Below are positions 35,702-47,290 of a stretch of 64,000 nt of DNA, in pieces; position 1 is the first letter of the stretch, and each line of letters opens with the position of its first letter. The stretch is from Papaver somniferum (lineage: Eukaryota > Streptophyta > Magnoliopsida > Ranunculales > Papaveraceae), in the NCBI RefSeq assembly GCF_003573695.1, contig NC_039361.1:36172859-36236858 (forward strand), in the 5' to 3' direction. Both the position numbers and the translations under genes were made by a program. The notes below the pieces were generated by a model, which saw only the letters and a program-made list of their open reading frames with translations, was not told the DNA's origin and did no database searches.

Positions 35702-37103
35702 TTATCGACTATACATACAACCGAGGAAGACCTTCCAAAGCTTTATCGACCTTCTTCCAAACTTATTAAATGTTCGTGCTACAAGAGAAGAGAAAAGAAG
35801 AAAGGGCGGTGGAACATCGATCGTGTTGTTCGAACTTGAAGGAACAACTTCCGGAGCAGAATGGGAATACGGAAGCATGAGTCTTGTATGGTCGGCTGAT
35901 CTGTCACCATCGTTGTAAGTAAAGCTACTGCTACGGCTATTGCTGTTAGTTCGTAAATAAAAGCTTCTGGTTCCAGCATCTCCTATCTTCAGCGTCTTAT
36001 TTATACCTTAATGAGAAAAATAAAGAAAAGAAATCAACAATGATCTCGAAGCAGAGCAGATTTCCTTTAGGTGGTGCAGAGGATTCAGAGACATATCGAA
36101 AATACAGTTTGGACATGCAAAATTACGTTTCCGAACCCTGAATCCTAAAGAACACTTGCAGTGCTCTCATCTGATATGCAATGTTCAGACGCTATAGCTC
36201 TAAGATTTGAATGACACTAATGAGAGGCCCCAGGCAGACAGATCATTGTCTTGGTTGCGAGCCTTGCCTTATTATCCGCTGTTCTATCACTAACATGTAC
36301 CACGTAGTGATGTAGACAAATTTGGTTGAATGAGTTTAAATTACATATCCTAAGAATCCAGAGTTCCAGTTGAACAACCCAATTTACAATTTCTTCAGAA
36401 AGAGCTAGGAGCTAAGCCGAAATTTTCAACTAAGTTCCCCAAATAACAGAATTAGCGAAGTTTCAAAAAAGATGCACTAAAATGAAAGAGGGAGAGAAGA
36501 TTCAAATTGAGCTTACTTTCAAGACTGAAGTGGGAATGATGTAATTCAAAATCAGCTACTGCCGTAGCCTTATCCAAGTAAGGCCGCCTTCCCTCTTCGC
36601 CATATCGATCCACAACAAGTTTAATCGTTTCCTCAACACTAGCTCCCAATCGGACCATAGCTCGGACTGGTCCAGGACTACCTTCAACTGTTACATTGAC
36701 TATCACCTTTGCGTCCTTCTCATATTTCTACACACACCAAAAATTTCTACAAGTCACAACAACAATCCAAAAAATTCCACTCAAGGTAATACAAAATTAC
36801 CTCAGAATTCAACGAAGACGTAAAGGGCGACGCAAGAACATCGGTGCACGTAAGGGGCCGATGCATTTCGGGGTAACTAGTAGTCCCATTACCAAAAGAA
36901 ATTCCAACATTCCAAAAATTCGGTTCTGATTTGCAACGCTGTAAAATTCCAGTTGGTTTAGGGGGAGGTTTTGATAACCGTGGTGTTGCTGCAGGCTTTC
37001 TTCTTCTGCAATTCGACGACGAAGAAGATAAAGAAGAAGGAACTGGAAGTTTAGCTTTTTGTCTAGCTGAAGAAACTCTCTGCTTACTTTTTCTTTCTGT
37101 CAT
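35702..37103 (-). CDS. DUF7054 / At4g22758-like protein
   Basis: Three minus-strand exons: 36801-37103, 36517-36727 and 35702-36006, with good donors (GTAATT, GTAAGC) and acceptors (a long T-rich tract before 36006), give 272 residues. I chose the Met that starts MTERKSKQR because related proteins begin this way; an upstream Met at 37139 is in frame. Exon 1 has a Ser/Lys/Pro-rich basic stretch and a CKSEPNFW motif. Exon 2 encodes [20 protein letters not shown], then [18 protein letters not shown] and [10 protein letters not shown], a ubiquitin-like fold characteristic of the family. Exon 3 has [12 protein letters not shown] and ends basic and hydrophobic ([14 protein letters not shown]). The biochemical role of the family is not known to me. 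Confidence 0.88.
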
Positions 37104-37351
37104 GGAATTTAAGTTTAAAATTTTCATACAAGAGATCAAAGAGATAAAAAGAAAACAACAAGGCTTTTATGTTCAATAGAAGTTAATTCTTGGAGGGACA
37201 GTGAGAGAGACAAATGAAAGTGTGAAGAAGTTGCTTAGAGAGAGAGGAGGCTGTTGGTTGCGTCAGATTTGTGCTTGCCAAAATCTTAAGTGATGCCTTT
37301 GATTTCTCTGCTTTTAAAGTAATCTTCCAAGATTCTGATTGGTTCTTTTAA

Positions 37352-37366
37352 TTATTATATAAATCT
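37352..37366 (-). promoter_or_regulatory. Possible TATA box of the DUF7054 gene
   Basis: On the minus strand ATTTATATAATAATT lies about 250 bases upstream of the start codon in otherwise plain AT-rich sequence. A CT/GA-rich leader-like tract (GAGAGAGACAAATG on the plus strand, about 37203) sits between it and the ATG. Confidence 0.3.
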
Positions 37367-37369
37367 TTA

Positions 37370-38990
37370 GAGGAATTTTTATTAGACAGTGTGGAATAAT
37401 CTAAACCTTTGATTTAGGTAGAGAAGATTATGTTTTAAGACAATTACGGTAGTTAAGATCTAATGGTCTCAATTTTTGTCATGAAGATTTTCTTTGACCT
37501 TTTTGAAACTACGGCTGAATTGGGTTGACTGGTAGAACCAAAAACTAACCCTTAGATTTGCAAAAGTTTATTAAGGTTTGGTCTGATTATTAGTTAGAGA
37601 TTCTAGTCGGGGAAGCATAATATCAGTGAAGGTTTCTACTACTAGAATTGTTCTAGCAGTAAAGTCAAAGAAAGTCAGCACTGAAAACGATATAAGCAAG
37701 CAGTGTAAATTAAACTAATTACAACAGAAGTGGTTCTAGCTGAGGTGCAAAAACCTTGAAATCTTGACAAATTTTCATCTTAACATTTTTAGATGCTTTG
37801 AGTAAAGAACAAATATACCAATTTGGTGTTTATGTTATTTGGGTCGGGTTTTGAAGAAAAGTTTGATTAAAGGTTTTACTAAATTTGTACAGGAAAGAAA
37901 AACAAAAGAAAGCATGTGAAAGAATCACTTATTATCAAGAAAAAGAAAGAGATAAGATACCCATATGAAACTTATAGAAAAAAATCTAATTTCCGAAGAA
38001 AAACCTCAAGTACAGCAAGAAATAACCATACATCTGTAGTTAACAGAGAACTGCACGTCAAGAAATCAAGTATAGGCAGGGCAGATAATTTGGATGTTTT
38101 TCTTTCTAAATGAGTGAAAATAGAAATGGGTAATCTGTTTACTTGTTTTCTTGATCCTTCCCTTTTCACCCTATGCCATATAGCTTCTATCAAAGTTCTT
38201 TGGATCCTTAACAGATGAAAAGGTCTGGAACCGTAGTAAGTATCTTGCTATATTACAAGAATAAAATAGTTTCGGGTAATAGCAAACAACTACCGTGTAC
38301 AACTGGTTCCTTTAAAGAGGTTAGAGGTTCGAGTTTCTGTCATAGAAAAATATAGTCACTACATGACCTTTTCATATCTGAGGATTAAATGAAACAAGCG
38401 CACATTGGTAGTTTTTTCTTCTTTTTATTAATGACAAATTCTAGATGTGGAGAATTTCAGTTTGTGGCAATGGGAAGCTTACCTCTCTAGTTGGCAGGAG
38501 ATTGAAACTCAGAAGCATGTGACCATCCCCTTAGGATCTGCCAGAAATCACATCAAAATGTTACTTAACCAAAACAAGTATGAATAAAAGAGAATTGATA
38601 AATGCAGATGATACAATCAGACTCCAATGGATGCTGTTTAATAGAAATGGCAACCTATGATACCTGACAAGACAAACCTCAAGCTACTTTTGCAGGAGGG
38701 CGAAAACTACGTGAGCTGGTCAAATGACTCAGAACCCTTCACTATGAAGATAAACCAGTTAATGACTATTGGTATATAGTAGGAAAAACACGAGGCTTTC
38801 GGGTATCTATAACCTATGGGTAAAGATGTATGACAGTCGGGTTCACCAGCCTCAGCAGCAAGAACTCTTTCAAGTTGAACCCTTCCAGATGCCACCATCA
38901 ATCCATTCCTCCATCAAAATTCTAATATAAGTTAGCATATAAGAATACCCAATCAAGTTCAAACCAAATGCAAACGAGAGCTACAATATC
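37370..38990. other. Intergenic region upstream of the DUF7054 gene
   Basis: No gene recognised. Short frames at 37916-38193 and 38707-38901 are low-complexity or without domains. The part near 38880-38990 may be the decayed 3' tail of the adjoining PPR pseudogene. Confidence 0.4.
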
Positions 38991-38993
38991 TCA

Positions 38994-39521
38994 AGGTCGA
39001 CATTGCAACCTACTCTCCAGCTGCATCCTGGTACCATAATCTTGGTTAATCCCTACAATTCCATAGTCATTATTCTTAGTCTCAAAGCATCATCCCATAT
39101 CTTTTCAGAAGCATAGATACCCCAACCAAAAGAGAATAATGCCCACTTGTTTCTGAATACAAATTTTGAGCTGTAGTTCTGGCAAACTCGACGCTGTCAT
39201 GTATTCCACGACCAAGAAGTAGACTCCCCAACCTCGAAATAAGGTTTCATGGGCATAATATTCAGTAACCTATAAGCCTCATCCAACAGTCCGGCTTAAC
39301 CAAGAAGGTCGACCATATATCCATAACAACGAACGATTCCATAAACAGACTTCATTAATTCAATTGGTTGAATTTTAGCTTCTAACATCTTTTCAAACAG
39401 CTTGACTGCATCAGGAGTTTTCATTAACGTTAAACAACCTAAAACCATCGCACTATTTGAATTGTATGTTTTGTTTCTCAAAGAAATTAAACAGCTCAAA
39501 TGCCTATCAACGGAACCACAT
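38994..39521 (-). pseudogene. Pentatricopeptide repeat (PPR, PLS/E-type) gene fragment
   Basis: The minus strand reads TYNSNSAMVLGCLTL, PDAVKLFEKMLEAKIQP, then YGYMVDLLG-stop-AGLLDEAYRLL, MPMKP, a broken stretch, IYASEKIWDDALRLR and LTKIMVPGCSWR. These are the last PPR motifs and the start of the E motif (HYGCMVDLLGRAG and PGCSW signatures of the family) of an organelle RNA-editing or RNA-processing factor. Stops and frameshifts occur throughout (first at about 39296, TAA for Arg). The upstream end is cut by the TIR element at 39530. Confidence 0.75.
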
Positions 39522-39674
39522 TTTGTTTAGAACGGTTTTTTTTGGGTACCATGGGTTTTTTGAGTGACCATGGTCTTACTAGGCCACTTTCCCTATAGTT
39601 ATAAAGGGTGTCCTAAAATGTGGAAATGACTAACCTATTCTTAACCTAACTTAATTTAAAACTAACCTAATAAT

Positions 39675-39681
<7 letters not shown>

Positions 39682-39766
<85 letters not shown>

Positions 39767-39772
39767 TATATA
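39682..39772. repeat. (AT)n microsatellite
   Basis: An almost uninterrupted run of about 40 AT units, followed by a CACATATATATATA variant. Confidence 0.95.
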
Positions 39773-40024
39773 TAAATAAGCACCACCTCCTCCCATCGCC
39801 GCCGCCACCACTACCGACCATCATCTACCATCTCCGACTACCACCACCAACAACCACCACCACCCCTCTCTCTCTATATATATATCGTTTTTGGTTGAAA
39901 AAAATGAGAAGTAATCACCAAAATGAGTTGAAAATGGAAGTTGTAGAGAGAAGTTCGGTTAGGAATTATGTGAAAAACTTTGTCGAACTAACCAAAATGA
40001 GTTGAAGAAAATAGAGGTTTTTCT

Positions 40025-40450
40025 TTTTCCAGAGAAAAGTTCTGTTTCGTCGCAAAAAGTTCGGTTACATCGCAAAAAGTTCGGTTTTGTCGCAAAAATG
40101 TCCCAACCGCACTCCGAGTTCGGTTACGTCGCAAAAATATCCCAATCGAACTTTGAGTTCGGTTACGTCGCAAAAAATTCAATTGCGTCGCGAAAAAAAG
40201 TTCGAGTTCGTCGCAAAAAAAAGTCCCAACCGAACTTTGAGTTCGGTTATGTCGCAAAAAGTTCGGTTACGTCGCGAAAAAATGTCTCAACCGAACTTTG
40301 GGTTCGGTTACGTCGCAAAAAATGTCCCAACCGAACTACATTTGCTGAAACAAAAACTCCATTAAAGCTTTGGTTCGGTTGCCTGTGATTTTGGATTTAT
40401 TAACCGAACTACATTTGCAGAAAGTTCGGTTACATGTTCTTCATATAATA
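40025..40450. repeat. Irregular array of GTTCGGTTACGTCGCAAAAA units
   Basis: Units of about 22-60 bases built from GTTCGGTTACGTCGC plus an A-run alternate with CCCAACCGAACTTTGA, the inverse of the start of the same unit, so the array can fold on itself. About ten TTCGGTT copies and five CCGAAC copies are visible. A 128-codon frame through it (40002-40388) encodes a repetitive EFGYVAK-type peptide and is probably a by-product. Confidence 0.85.
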
Positions 40451-40969
40451 TAACCGAACTTTGTTGACCTGGTTGAAATTTTTTGTTACAATTTTGATTT
40501 TGACGATATTTTAGACCATTTATAACAACATTCACTAAGTTACAAGCATATTTCGGTACCAAGAGAATGTTTTTTCTCCATATTTACCCATCTCAAAATA
40601 ATTTTTTTCTCCATCTTCTTCTTCTTCTTCTTTTATTACTTTGGTCACTCAATAATTCTATTTCTTTTAAATACAATCATCTATTAATTTAACCTTAATT
40701 AATGATTAATCACATTAACTAATCATTATACAAAAATAATCAGGAGGATAATTTTGGTATTAATATAAATATTGAGATAAGGGGTGACCTAGATTTACTT
40801 CTAATGTCTTACCCAAAATAAAACAATGGTCCCCCCAAAAAAGGCTGGTCCCCAAAAAACCGTTCTTTGTTTATGAACCGGAACATGTTGCGTGGGCCTA
40901 ATAAGGTTATATTTCGGTAAGCCCGCTAATGACTTCCTAATCCTTTTCCTTTCCCTTTTTGGAAACCTA

Positions 40970-42000
40970 TTTTGAGGCATATTAGATAATGCCAAAATAG
41001 GGTCACTAAATAAAAAACAACATCACCCCTCATCCACCATTTTTGATAATGGCATAACTACCCTTATATAATTAGTGTAAATGATTATGATTAGAATTGA
41101 TTAATTATGAATTTTAAGGATTGATTAAACATTAAATTATTAGTGGTGAATTACTAGAAAAATCAAATTTATGTGAGAGAGTTGGGATTTTTGAGAGGAA
41201 GAAGAAGAAGTGAAGAAAAAAAGCTTGAGTTTTGACTTTTGAGATTTTAGTGATTAGAAGTGACCAAAATGTGTGATTCAAATCAGAGGTAAACTTCTAC
41301 CGAGGTTTAATTTCCTTTTATAAATTGAATCTGCCAAAAAATTGAATTTTTAAAACCCAGATCTGCTGACCAGATGAACAGTTCGGCTGATAACTTTTGA
41401 GCCGAACCTCTGTTTTTTTGAAATTATACCTAGGTTCGGCTGACAACTCAGAAACTGAATCATCCACTAGGTTCAGCTTGAAAAATTGATGTTCGGCTGG
41501 AAAATTGAGGTTCGGCTGAAAATATTGTAAAGTCGCATTAGCCGAACATAGTGTTTCTCTAAATCATACACTAAGTTCGGCTCAAAATTGATACTGCAAG
41601 ATCAGCCGAACTGATCTTCTGAAAACCCTAATTTCATCTTTGAAATCATATTCTACCGATCAAACAAAATAAAATCAAAAACAAGATGGGTTTGTTACGC
41701 ATACATTCTAAAATACATCTAAGAGCAATTGAGATTTGGATTTCACATTCCAACATCGCTCACTTCGATTCGTGTTTCCTTTTTTTGATTAATTTCTTTA
41801 TTGAATTGGAGTCCTAGATGTTTAAGTTTAAAGTTTATTTTGATTTTTAATTTTAGGTTTTTGAGGATAAGGGAACTATGACAATTTGAAATTATTTAGG
41901 GATATATAGATAATTACACTACCTTTAGACACCCCTTATAAACCCGCGCTAGATAATATAATGGATGAGTATGCCTCAAAAAAATGAGTATGCCTCAAAA
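40970..42000. mobile_element. Probable TIR element with TTCGGCTG-rich interior
   Basis: TTTTGAGGCATA at 40970 is mirrored by TATGCCTCAAAA at 41989-42000 (and an inner copy at 41970). Next to both ends lie AGATAAT sequences. Between about 41370 and 41620 there are repeated GTTCGGCTG and its inverse AGCCGAAC, a layout very like the preceding element but with a different core word. No clear target duplication. No coding capacity. Confidence 0.5.
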
Positions 42001-42211
42001 AAAATTTCTTTTTTTGTGATTTCCATTTTCCTGTCAAAAGACTCAAAACTCCAATTTCCAAATTGCGAACTACAACTCTAGTTTCCGGACTGCGAACTAC
42101 AAACTCTTCTATAAGTATGTATAGAAATCTCTTAACCGGACACATACAAAATTCTATGATACAACTTCATCTCTCTTCTCTCCTCCCTCTCCTCTGGTGT
42201 TCTGATTAATC

Positions 42212-42666
42212 ATGGCGGAGAGGAATTTTAGTCTTGTTAGTGTCAACATACAGTGTCTAGAAAACCCACCTCCAGAACTAAAACTTGATAACGGAACAGG
42301 GCTTATTCAAATCAAGGTTAGGAAGATTTTGCATGATAATTCAGTACTATCCATCCATGAAGATTCGGCGCCTCAGTACATTTGTGATAAAATCAAATTT
42401 TTTTTTGTTTGTTTTGTGACAATATAAGCCGAATATTGCGTATGTTTCATGAGTTGCAATTTCCTGGAGGAGAATCTTCAGACGACGCATGTACGATGAT
42501 TTCGAAGAATGTTACCCGTACTGCTAAAGAAGTTAATGGAAGTAGTGCAGATACCAAACGGTTTTTAGTTTATGTAGATCTTCTAGTGGAAGTTGATGAT
42601 GAGGACGTTGATGATGAGGATGAAAGAATGAGTGACAACGCGGGTGTCACTTATGTACAATGGTAA
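42212..42666 (+). pseudogene. Unrecognised small gene interrupted by a T-rich 32-bp insert
   Basis: An ATG at 42212 opens a well-formed frame (MAERNFSLVSVNIQCLENPP, then LIQIKVRKILHDNSVLSI) that runs to DKI at 42394. After 32 bases of T-rich sequence (42395-42426) a second frame resumes with SRILRMFHELQFPGGE and continues to a TAA at 42664, with an acidic EVDDEDVDDEDE stretch near the end. The 32 bases have no GT-AG borders and shift the frame, so they look like an insertion, not an intron. A leader with CTCTTCTCTCCTCCCTCTCC precedes the ATG. Spliced out, the two parts would make about 140 residues. No domain recognised. Confidence 0.45.
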
Positions 42667-43904
42667 AGTTATTGGGTGATATTATTACCGAGAAAAAATA
42701 AGGATGAAATACAGATGTATCCCTGTTTTTTTGGGCGCATACAGATGTATCCCGTTTTTTTCACTTTTACAGATATACTCCTATTTTGACCATCTTTTTG
42801 GAAAAATGGTAAACGGAAAGTTAACCTCCATGTCAGCAGTTAAATCGGCCAACTCACTTGCCGACTCGTCTAGTCTGCCATGTAAGTTGTGTACATGTAG
42901 TTAACCTCCATGTCAGCAGTTAAAAATAAGGATCAATTCATATGTGTTTCCCACATTTGAACGGTCAAATTTTTTCCCTTCCATTTATCTGTTCTAGCCA
43001 ACCCTTTGAATTCAAAACTCATCACAATAATCATAACCTTCACCTTTATGTCTCTCTCGGGATACTTATCTTCAACTTCAGGTCTACACCAAATGAACAA
43101 ACATATTATTAGTTCAAACATACATATACATAACCTTCACCTTTCTGTTTCTCTCAGGATACTTATTTTCAACTTCATGTCTACACCAAATGAACAAACA
43201 TATTATTAGTTCAAACATACATATACAAAAACCCATATAGACATAGTATTAGTTCATGTCTACCCCAAATGAACAAGAACCATACAGAAACACATATGAA
43301 TTGACTACTTAAAATTAACATATATCAATTAATTGGAGATTTCAATTCCAATGGGCAGTGAAGACAGAGACAACTGAATCTAAAACGAACAAGAACTCAT
43401 TTGTTTATTATCCACAAACAACTGAGATTCTAGTCAAACCCACTACAAATGGAAAAAAACTAAAATGAGTCAAACAGTCAAAGACTCAAATACATGTTGA
43501 TCATACAGACATAGCCAACCCATTTTCCATGTAATTTAGTAGTGTAATACATATACAGAAAACCAATGTAAATTGTAGGTAGAGAGCATTGTGTCATGTA
43601 ACCTAATTTTGCTCTCTGATTTTCATCTAATATCAACAATTAAGTACAAACCTAAAGCAAAAATGCTACTCATGAACAAGGGTTTGGTAGCCTACAGTTC
43701 TGACCTTATTAACTAGTTTCAATTTATTCCATGAAGCAACAACAATGAGTGCTAAAACAAGATTATTCTGAATATACTGACAACTAGTGAGTGCTAAAGC
43801 AAGTCCTGAGTAGGCTTGGTAACTCAGTGAAAATTCTCGAAAAGCGGGAATACATATACAAGGATTAAAATACATATACAAAAAACCCTATATCAATTTA
43901 CTAA
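42667..43904. other. Intergenic region left of the PIF/Harbinger element
   Basis: Contains a 24-bp direct repeat (TTAACCTCCATGTCAGCAGT type) at about 42818 and 42901, two ACAGATGTATCCC copies near 42712 and 42743, and the tandem duplication listed separately. No coding sequence recognised. A hydrophobic minus-strand frame at 43666-43881 has no known domain. Confidence 0.5.
43031..43228. repeat. Tandem duplication, about 98 bp x 2
   Basis: The block from CATAACCTTCACCTTT to CAAACATACATATA is present twice in succession, with a few substitutions between the copies. Confidence 0.9.
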
Positions 43905-44013
43905 GAGCGTATCCTATGGGTAGTCCCCATTTGGAGACTAACTCGCCCATATGAAGGACCTCTTGTTCATACGAACGAGTGAACCCACTATGGAAAAATC
44001 AAAATAGAACACT

Positions 44014-44122
44014 AAACGGGAGACAGTCTTCCGTGAGAATAAAATTTTGATGTCCAACGGGAGATAGTCCCCCGTAAAGAAAAAAAAAACCAAAAAACGG
44101 GAGACCGTTTCCCGTTAGGTAT
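44014..44122. repeat. Left subterminal ACGGGAGA-TCTCCCGT palindromes (3 copies)
   Basis: Three imperfect palindromes of the form ACGGGAGACAGTCTTCCGT occur within 220 bases of the left terminus, at about 44015, 44057 and 44098. They match five more near the right terminus. Confidence 0.85.
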
Positions 44123-44521
44123 TAAAACCTCTAAAACATCCAGGAGACGAGTTTTTGGTTCCTTTCTCTTTTTTTCACTCTTCTTCTCTAGACTCTTCTT
44201 CTCCCTCTCTTCAATCTCCATCAATCAACCGAGTATCATTAAATTAAATGAAACCCATTATATATTATTGAAGGTAAATCCCTCTTGAGTCTTTATAATT
44301 CGTTTTTTGGTATGATTTGGTTATATATTTCGTTTTTATTCAAGGTTTGCCCTAAAAAAATTCAATTGTTTTGAAGGTGGAGTGAGTGAATTCAATTGGA
44401 TTTAAGGTATGATTATGTTCAATTTCGTTCTTGTTTAAGTTTATTATGATTGATTTATGATTGTTACTTGTTTTTCATTCATAATTGATTAATATTTGTT
44501 TTAGGGTTCATATATAAAACA

Positions 44522-46981
44522 ATGGATTACACTAGGTTGTCTTCTAAAGATGAAACAAATCATGTATGCACAACTATTAACATGGAAAGTGACAAATCTT
44601 GGATTACATTCAGGGGTGGATGGAGCAATATGCCCAAATTGTTTGAAATTGTATGTCAACATACAAAGTGTGAAGAGTTTATGAAAAATGTGGATTGGGT
44701 AAGTTACTTGAGATAAATATTCTGAAAGATGATCAACAACTGTCACACGCAATTTTTGAACGATTTTGGAAATCTACATATACTTTTCATTTTTCTACAT
44801 TTGAAATAGGACTCACTCCCAATGACTTTTCTTGGTTGACGGCAATAGAATTAGGAAAAGGAGTAAAGCTAAGCTATTTGGATTGGAATGCTAATGATGA
44901 AAATAAGGAATATTGTGTAGAGTATGTTGAAAACCTTTTTCCTAATTTAGTTGAATTTGATTACAATAAAGCTCAAGAAAAGAAAGCCAAGGATAAGAAG
45001 AAAGCACTAGCAACCGAGAAAGGGAAAGCCAAAGTAACCGAGAAAGGAAGTGATAATGAAGAAGAAGAAGATATTGATGAGATGTTGTAACCGAGTGATA
45101 GTGAAGAAGAAATTGGTGAAAACGGGGAAAAGATAGTTTATGGTCTTGATGTATACTCATATTTGAAGAATAAAAGTGGTGGTATAAAATGTGTAGATTT
45201 GTGTGATTGGTTGAAGACATTTAAAGGAGTGAAGGAAGTCGAAATGGAACCATCTTGGGAGGAAATTACTCGAGTTTTCCTTTTGTGGTTAATTGGTCAA
45301 GTGCTTATGCCAAATAGTGTATCTACCACTAAGGTAGGATGGTTATGTAACTTTGAGGATTTGAGCGAAACAAAGAAGTTTGATTAGGGAACTCCGACAT
45401 TGGTTTTTCTTTACAAATCATTGGGCGAGGTTGGTATCCGCAAATGGAAGACTTTCAACGGCATGTGGATGATCTTAGAGGTGTGTATATATGACTCATG
45501 CTTATAAATTATTTGATGAAACCCATAAAATGTTTATATCGACTTAATGAATTTTATATATTAATTTCTTTTTTTATATATTTTTGTAGTATTCGTTTAC
45601 TACTATTTCCACACTTTGAATCCTAAAATTAAGGGAAATCCACCGGTTTGGGAGGATGTATGGCCAAAGATTAAGGTGTTTAACAAGGATAAAGTTTCGG
45701 GAGATCAAAGGGATATGGGTGGACATTCAATAACCAATGCTCGTAAAAAATTGGAGAGAAGGTCATTACAAGGAACGGTATGGCAACCATGGCTTGGAAA
45801 TGAGCATACCAACAACAAAGTCCTAAAACATTCGTTGAAGTTGTCAAAGAAGATGTGTTTTCATGGATATTGAAGAAGATAAAGGCTATAGGTACTTGGG
45901 AGAGAGATGTACATATCAAGTAACCAATGCATTAGTGATTTCGTCTTTCCCACCTCCACAAAAAGAAATGGTAGATATGGATCGGGAAGCATGTGACAAG
46001 TGCAAAGGTTTGAGGACATGTAAATCACCCGTCACGGATGCAAGTGTTGAAGAGTATGAGAAATGGTGGGAACTAGTTTCGGTTGGTTCATACTTTGCAA
46101 AGGATGAGGCCACATTAGTTCGAGAACTTAATCGGGACGATATTTCCTCATCATCTTGTAGTTGCAGGAAATCCTACACTACACTCCTCACAAGATTTCA
46201 TTAACATTCAACTCATTTTTGGATTAACAATCTTAATTTTATTGATGAATCTTTGAAAAATCTTACAACAAAAGATAAAGGGATTAAGAACAACAACCAC
46301 TCTTGATTTTATCTCTCCTAATTGTTTTTTTTCTCTCTAAAAAGATATCTCTCTTTTCCTTTACAACTGAATGGCTATTTATAGGGAATTACATAGTGGA
46401 TGACAGCTAATCTGTCCTTTATTTTCGGATATGGTTTGCGACATTCTCGCAACCTTACAAATATTAATCTCGCACACTTCCTAATTTTCGCAAGTCCATC
46501 ATATTTTCTCATGATTTAGCTGATGTCGTTTATTATGTCGTTTCTGAAATTTCTTTGCGACATTGTTGTGTTATGTTGTTAATAATTTCGCTGAAGTGTT
46601 GCAGCTGCGAGATTCTGATCCTACACATCTCAAGCTCAATTTCATGTTCCATACCCTCCTCCTATGCAAACAAGTTCTTATGTGTATGAAAATGTGAGGC
46701 TTCGAAATGAGAATGAGAATGTAGAGCTTGAGTATCTTCGTAGTCGGGTTCAAATCCTTGAAAAAGAGAATGAGTTGCTTCGAAGTGAGAATGAAATTCT
46801 ACGAAGCTCATTCAATTCACAAGATTGTTATGCGCCAACTGTTGGGGGATCCTCGAGTCAAGTTTATCCGGATATTGTTAATATAACTCAAGTTTCGGGC
46901 TCCTCCAATCAAGTTTATCGGGATGTTGTTAATGAAACTCAAGTTCCTCCTCAACCATCTAATAGTACTTGGAACGGATAG
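44522..46981 (+). pseudogene. Plant mobile domain (PMD) protein gene, split by a solo LTR
   Basis: The frame starts MDYTRLSSKDETNHVC at 44522, shifts near 44698, then reads FERFWKSTYTFHFSTFEIGL and TPNDFSWLTAIELG, the diagnostic PMD block, an Asp/Lys/Glu-rich linker, TRVFLLWLIGQVLMPN, KVGWLCNFEDL and GTPTLVFLYKSLGE. After an intron (about 45481-45589) come VWEDVWPKIKVF, TVWQPWLGNEH and a Cys-rich CDKCKGLRTC. The solo LTR at 46157 interrupts an SSSS stretch; past it the frame resumes with a leucine/glutamate coiled coil (ENVELEYLRSRVQILEKEN) and ends at 46979-46981. Stops at 45088 and 45385 and several frameshifts show decay. PMD proteins are nuclear; some host members act in silencing and meristem maintenance, many are carried by transposons. 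Confidence 0.8.
46157..46625. mobile_element. Solo LTR inside the PMD gene
   Basis: TGTAGTTGCAGG...GATCCTACA (TG...CA) is flanked by CATCT at 46152-46156 and 46626-46630. Excising it with one CATCT joins two open segments of the PMD protein in frame, which confirms the borders. At 469 bp it has GCGACATT/GCGAGA-rich sequence in the right half and no coding capacity. Confidence 0.88.
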
Positions 46982-47135
46982 TGTCTTATGGACCTAATGA
47001 ATTAGAGCAAGTGGTCAAAATGGATGTTATTTTGTAGACTTGGTAGCTTTAAAGAACAATGTCATTTTGTAGATTTTTTTGTTAAAAATGAATGTTATTT
47101 TGGTTACTGTCTTGTTTAAAAATGAATGTTATTTT

Positions 47136-47192
47136 GGATTTACATGTTATTTTTGGATTTACATGTTATTTTTGGATTTACATGTTATTTTT
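47136..47192. repeat. Short tandem repeat GGATTTACATGTTATTTTT
   Basis: About three direct copies of a 20-bp unit in the spacer between the PMD gene and the transposase, with related ATGTTATTTTG words on both sides. Confidence 0.8.
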
Positions 47193-47290
47193 GGTTAAGT
47201 GATATGTTATTTTGCTTATTTACATGTTAATTTGGTTATTTTGCGACGTTTTCGTGGTCCTAATTGGTTTTAAATTTATGTGTAGGTACA

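Larger units (their letters stand above)
39530..40865. mobile_element. TIR element with TTCGGTT-rich interior
   Basis: Ends are GAACGGTTTTTTTTGGG and its counterpart CCCCAAAAAACCGTTC, and the octamer TTTGTTTA is duplicated at 39522-39529 and 40866-40873. The left arm repeats GGTACCATGG / GACCATGG-like motifs that match GGTCC-rich sequence in the right arm. The 1336-bp body has a long AT microsatellite, a CCACCA-rich stretch and a TTCGGTTACGTCGC repeat array. No transposase. It truncates the PPR pseudogene. Confidence 0.7.

Noticed and set aside
38320..38345. Second B-box-like sequence (AGAGGTTCGAGTTTC)
   Set aside because: No matching stems or A-box at the right distance.
40002..40388. 128-codon frame with repeated EFGYVAK peptide
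   Set aside because: Product of the DNA repeat array within a transposon; codons follow the repeat and no start context is evident.
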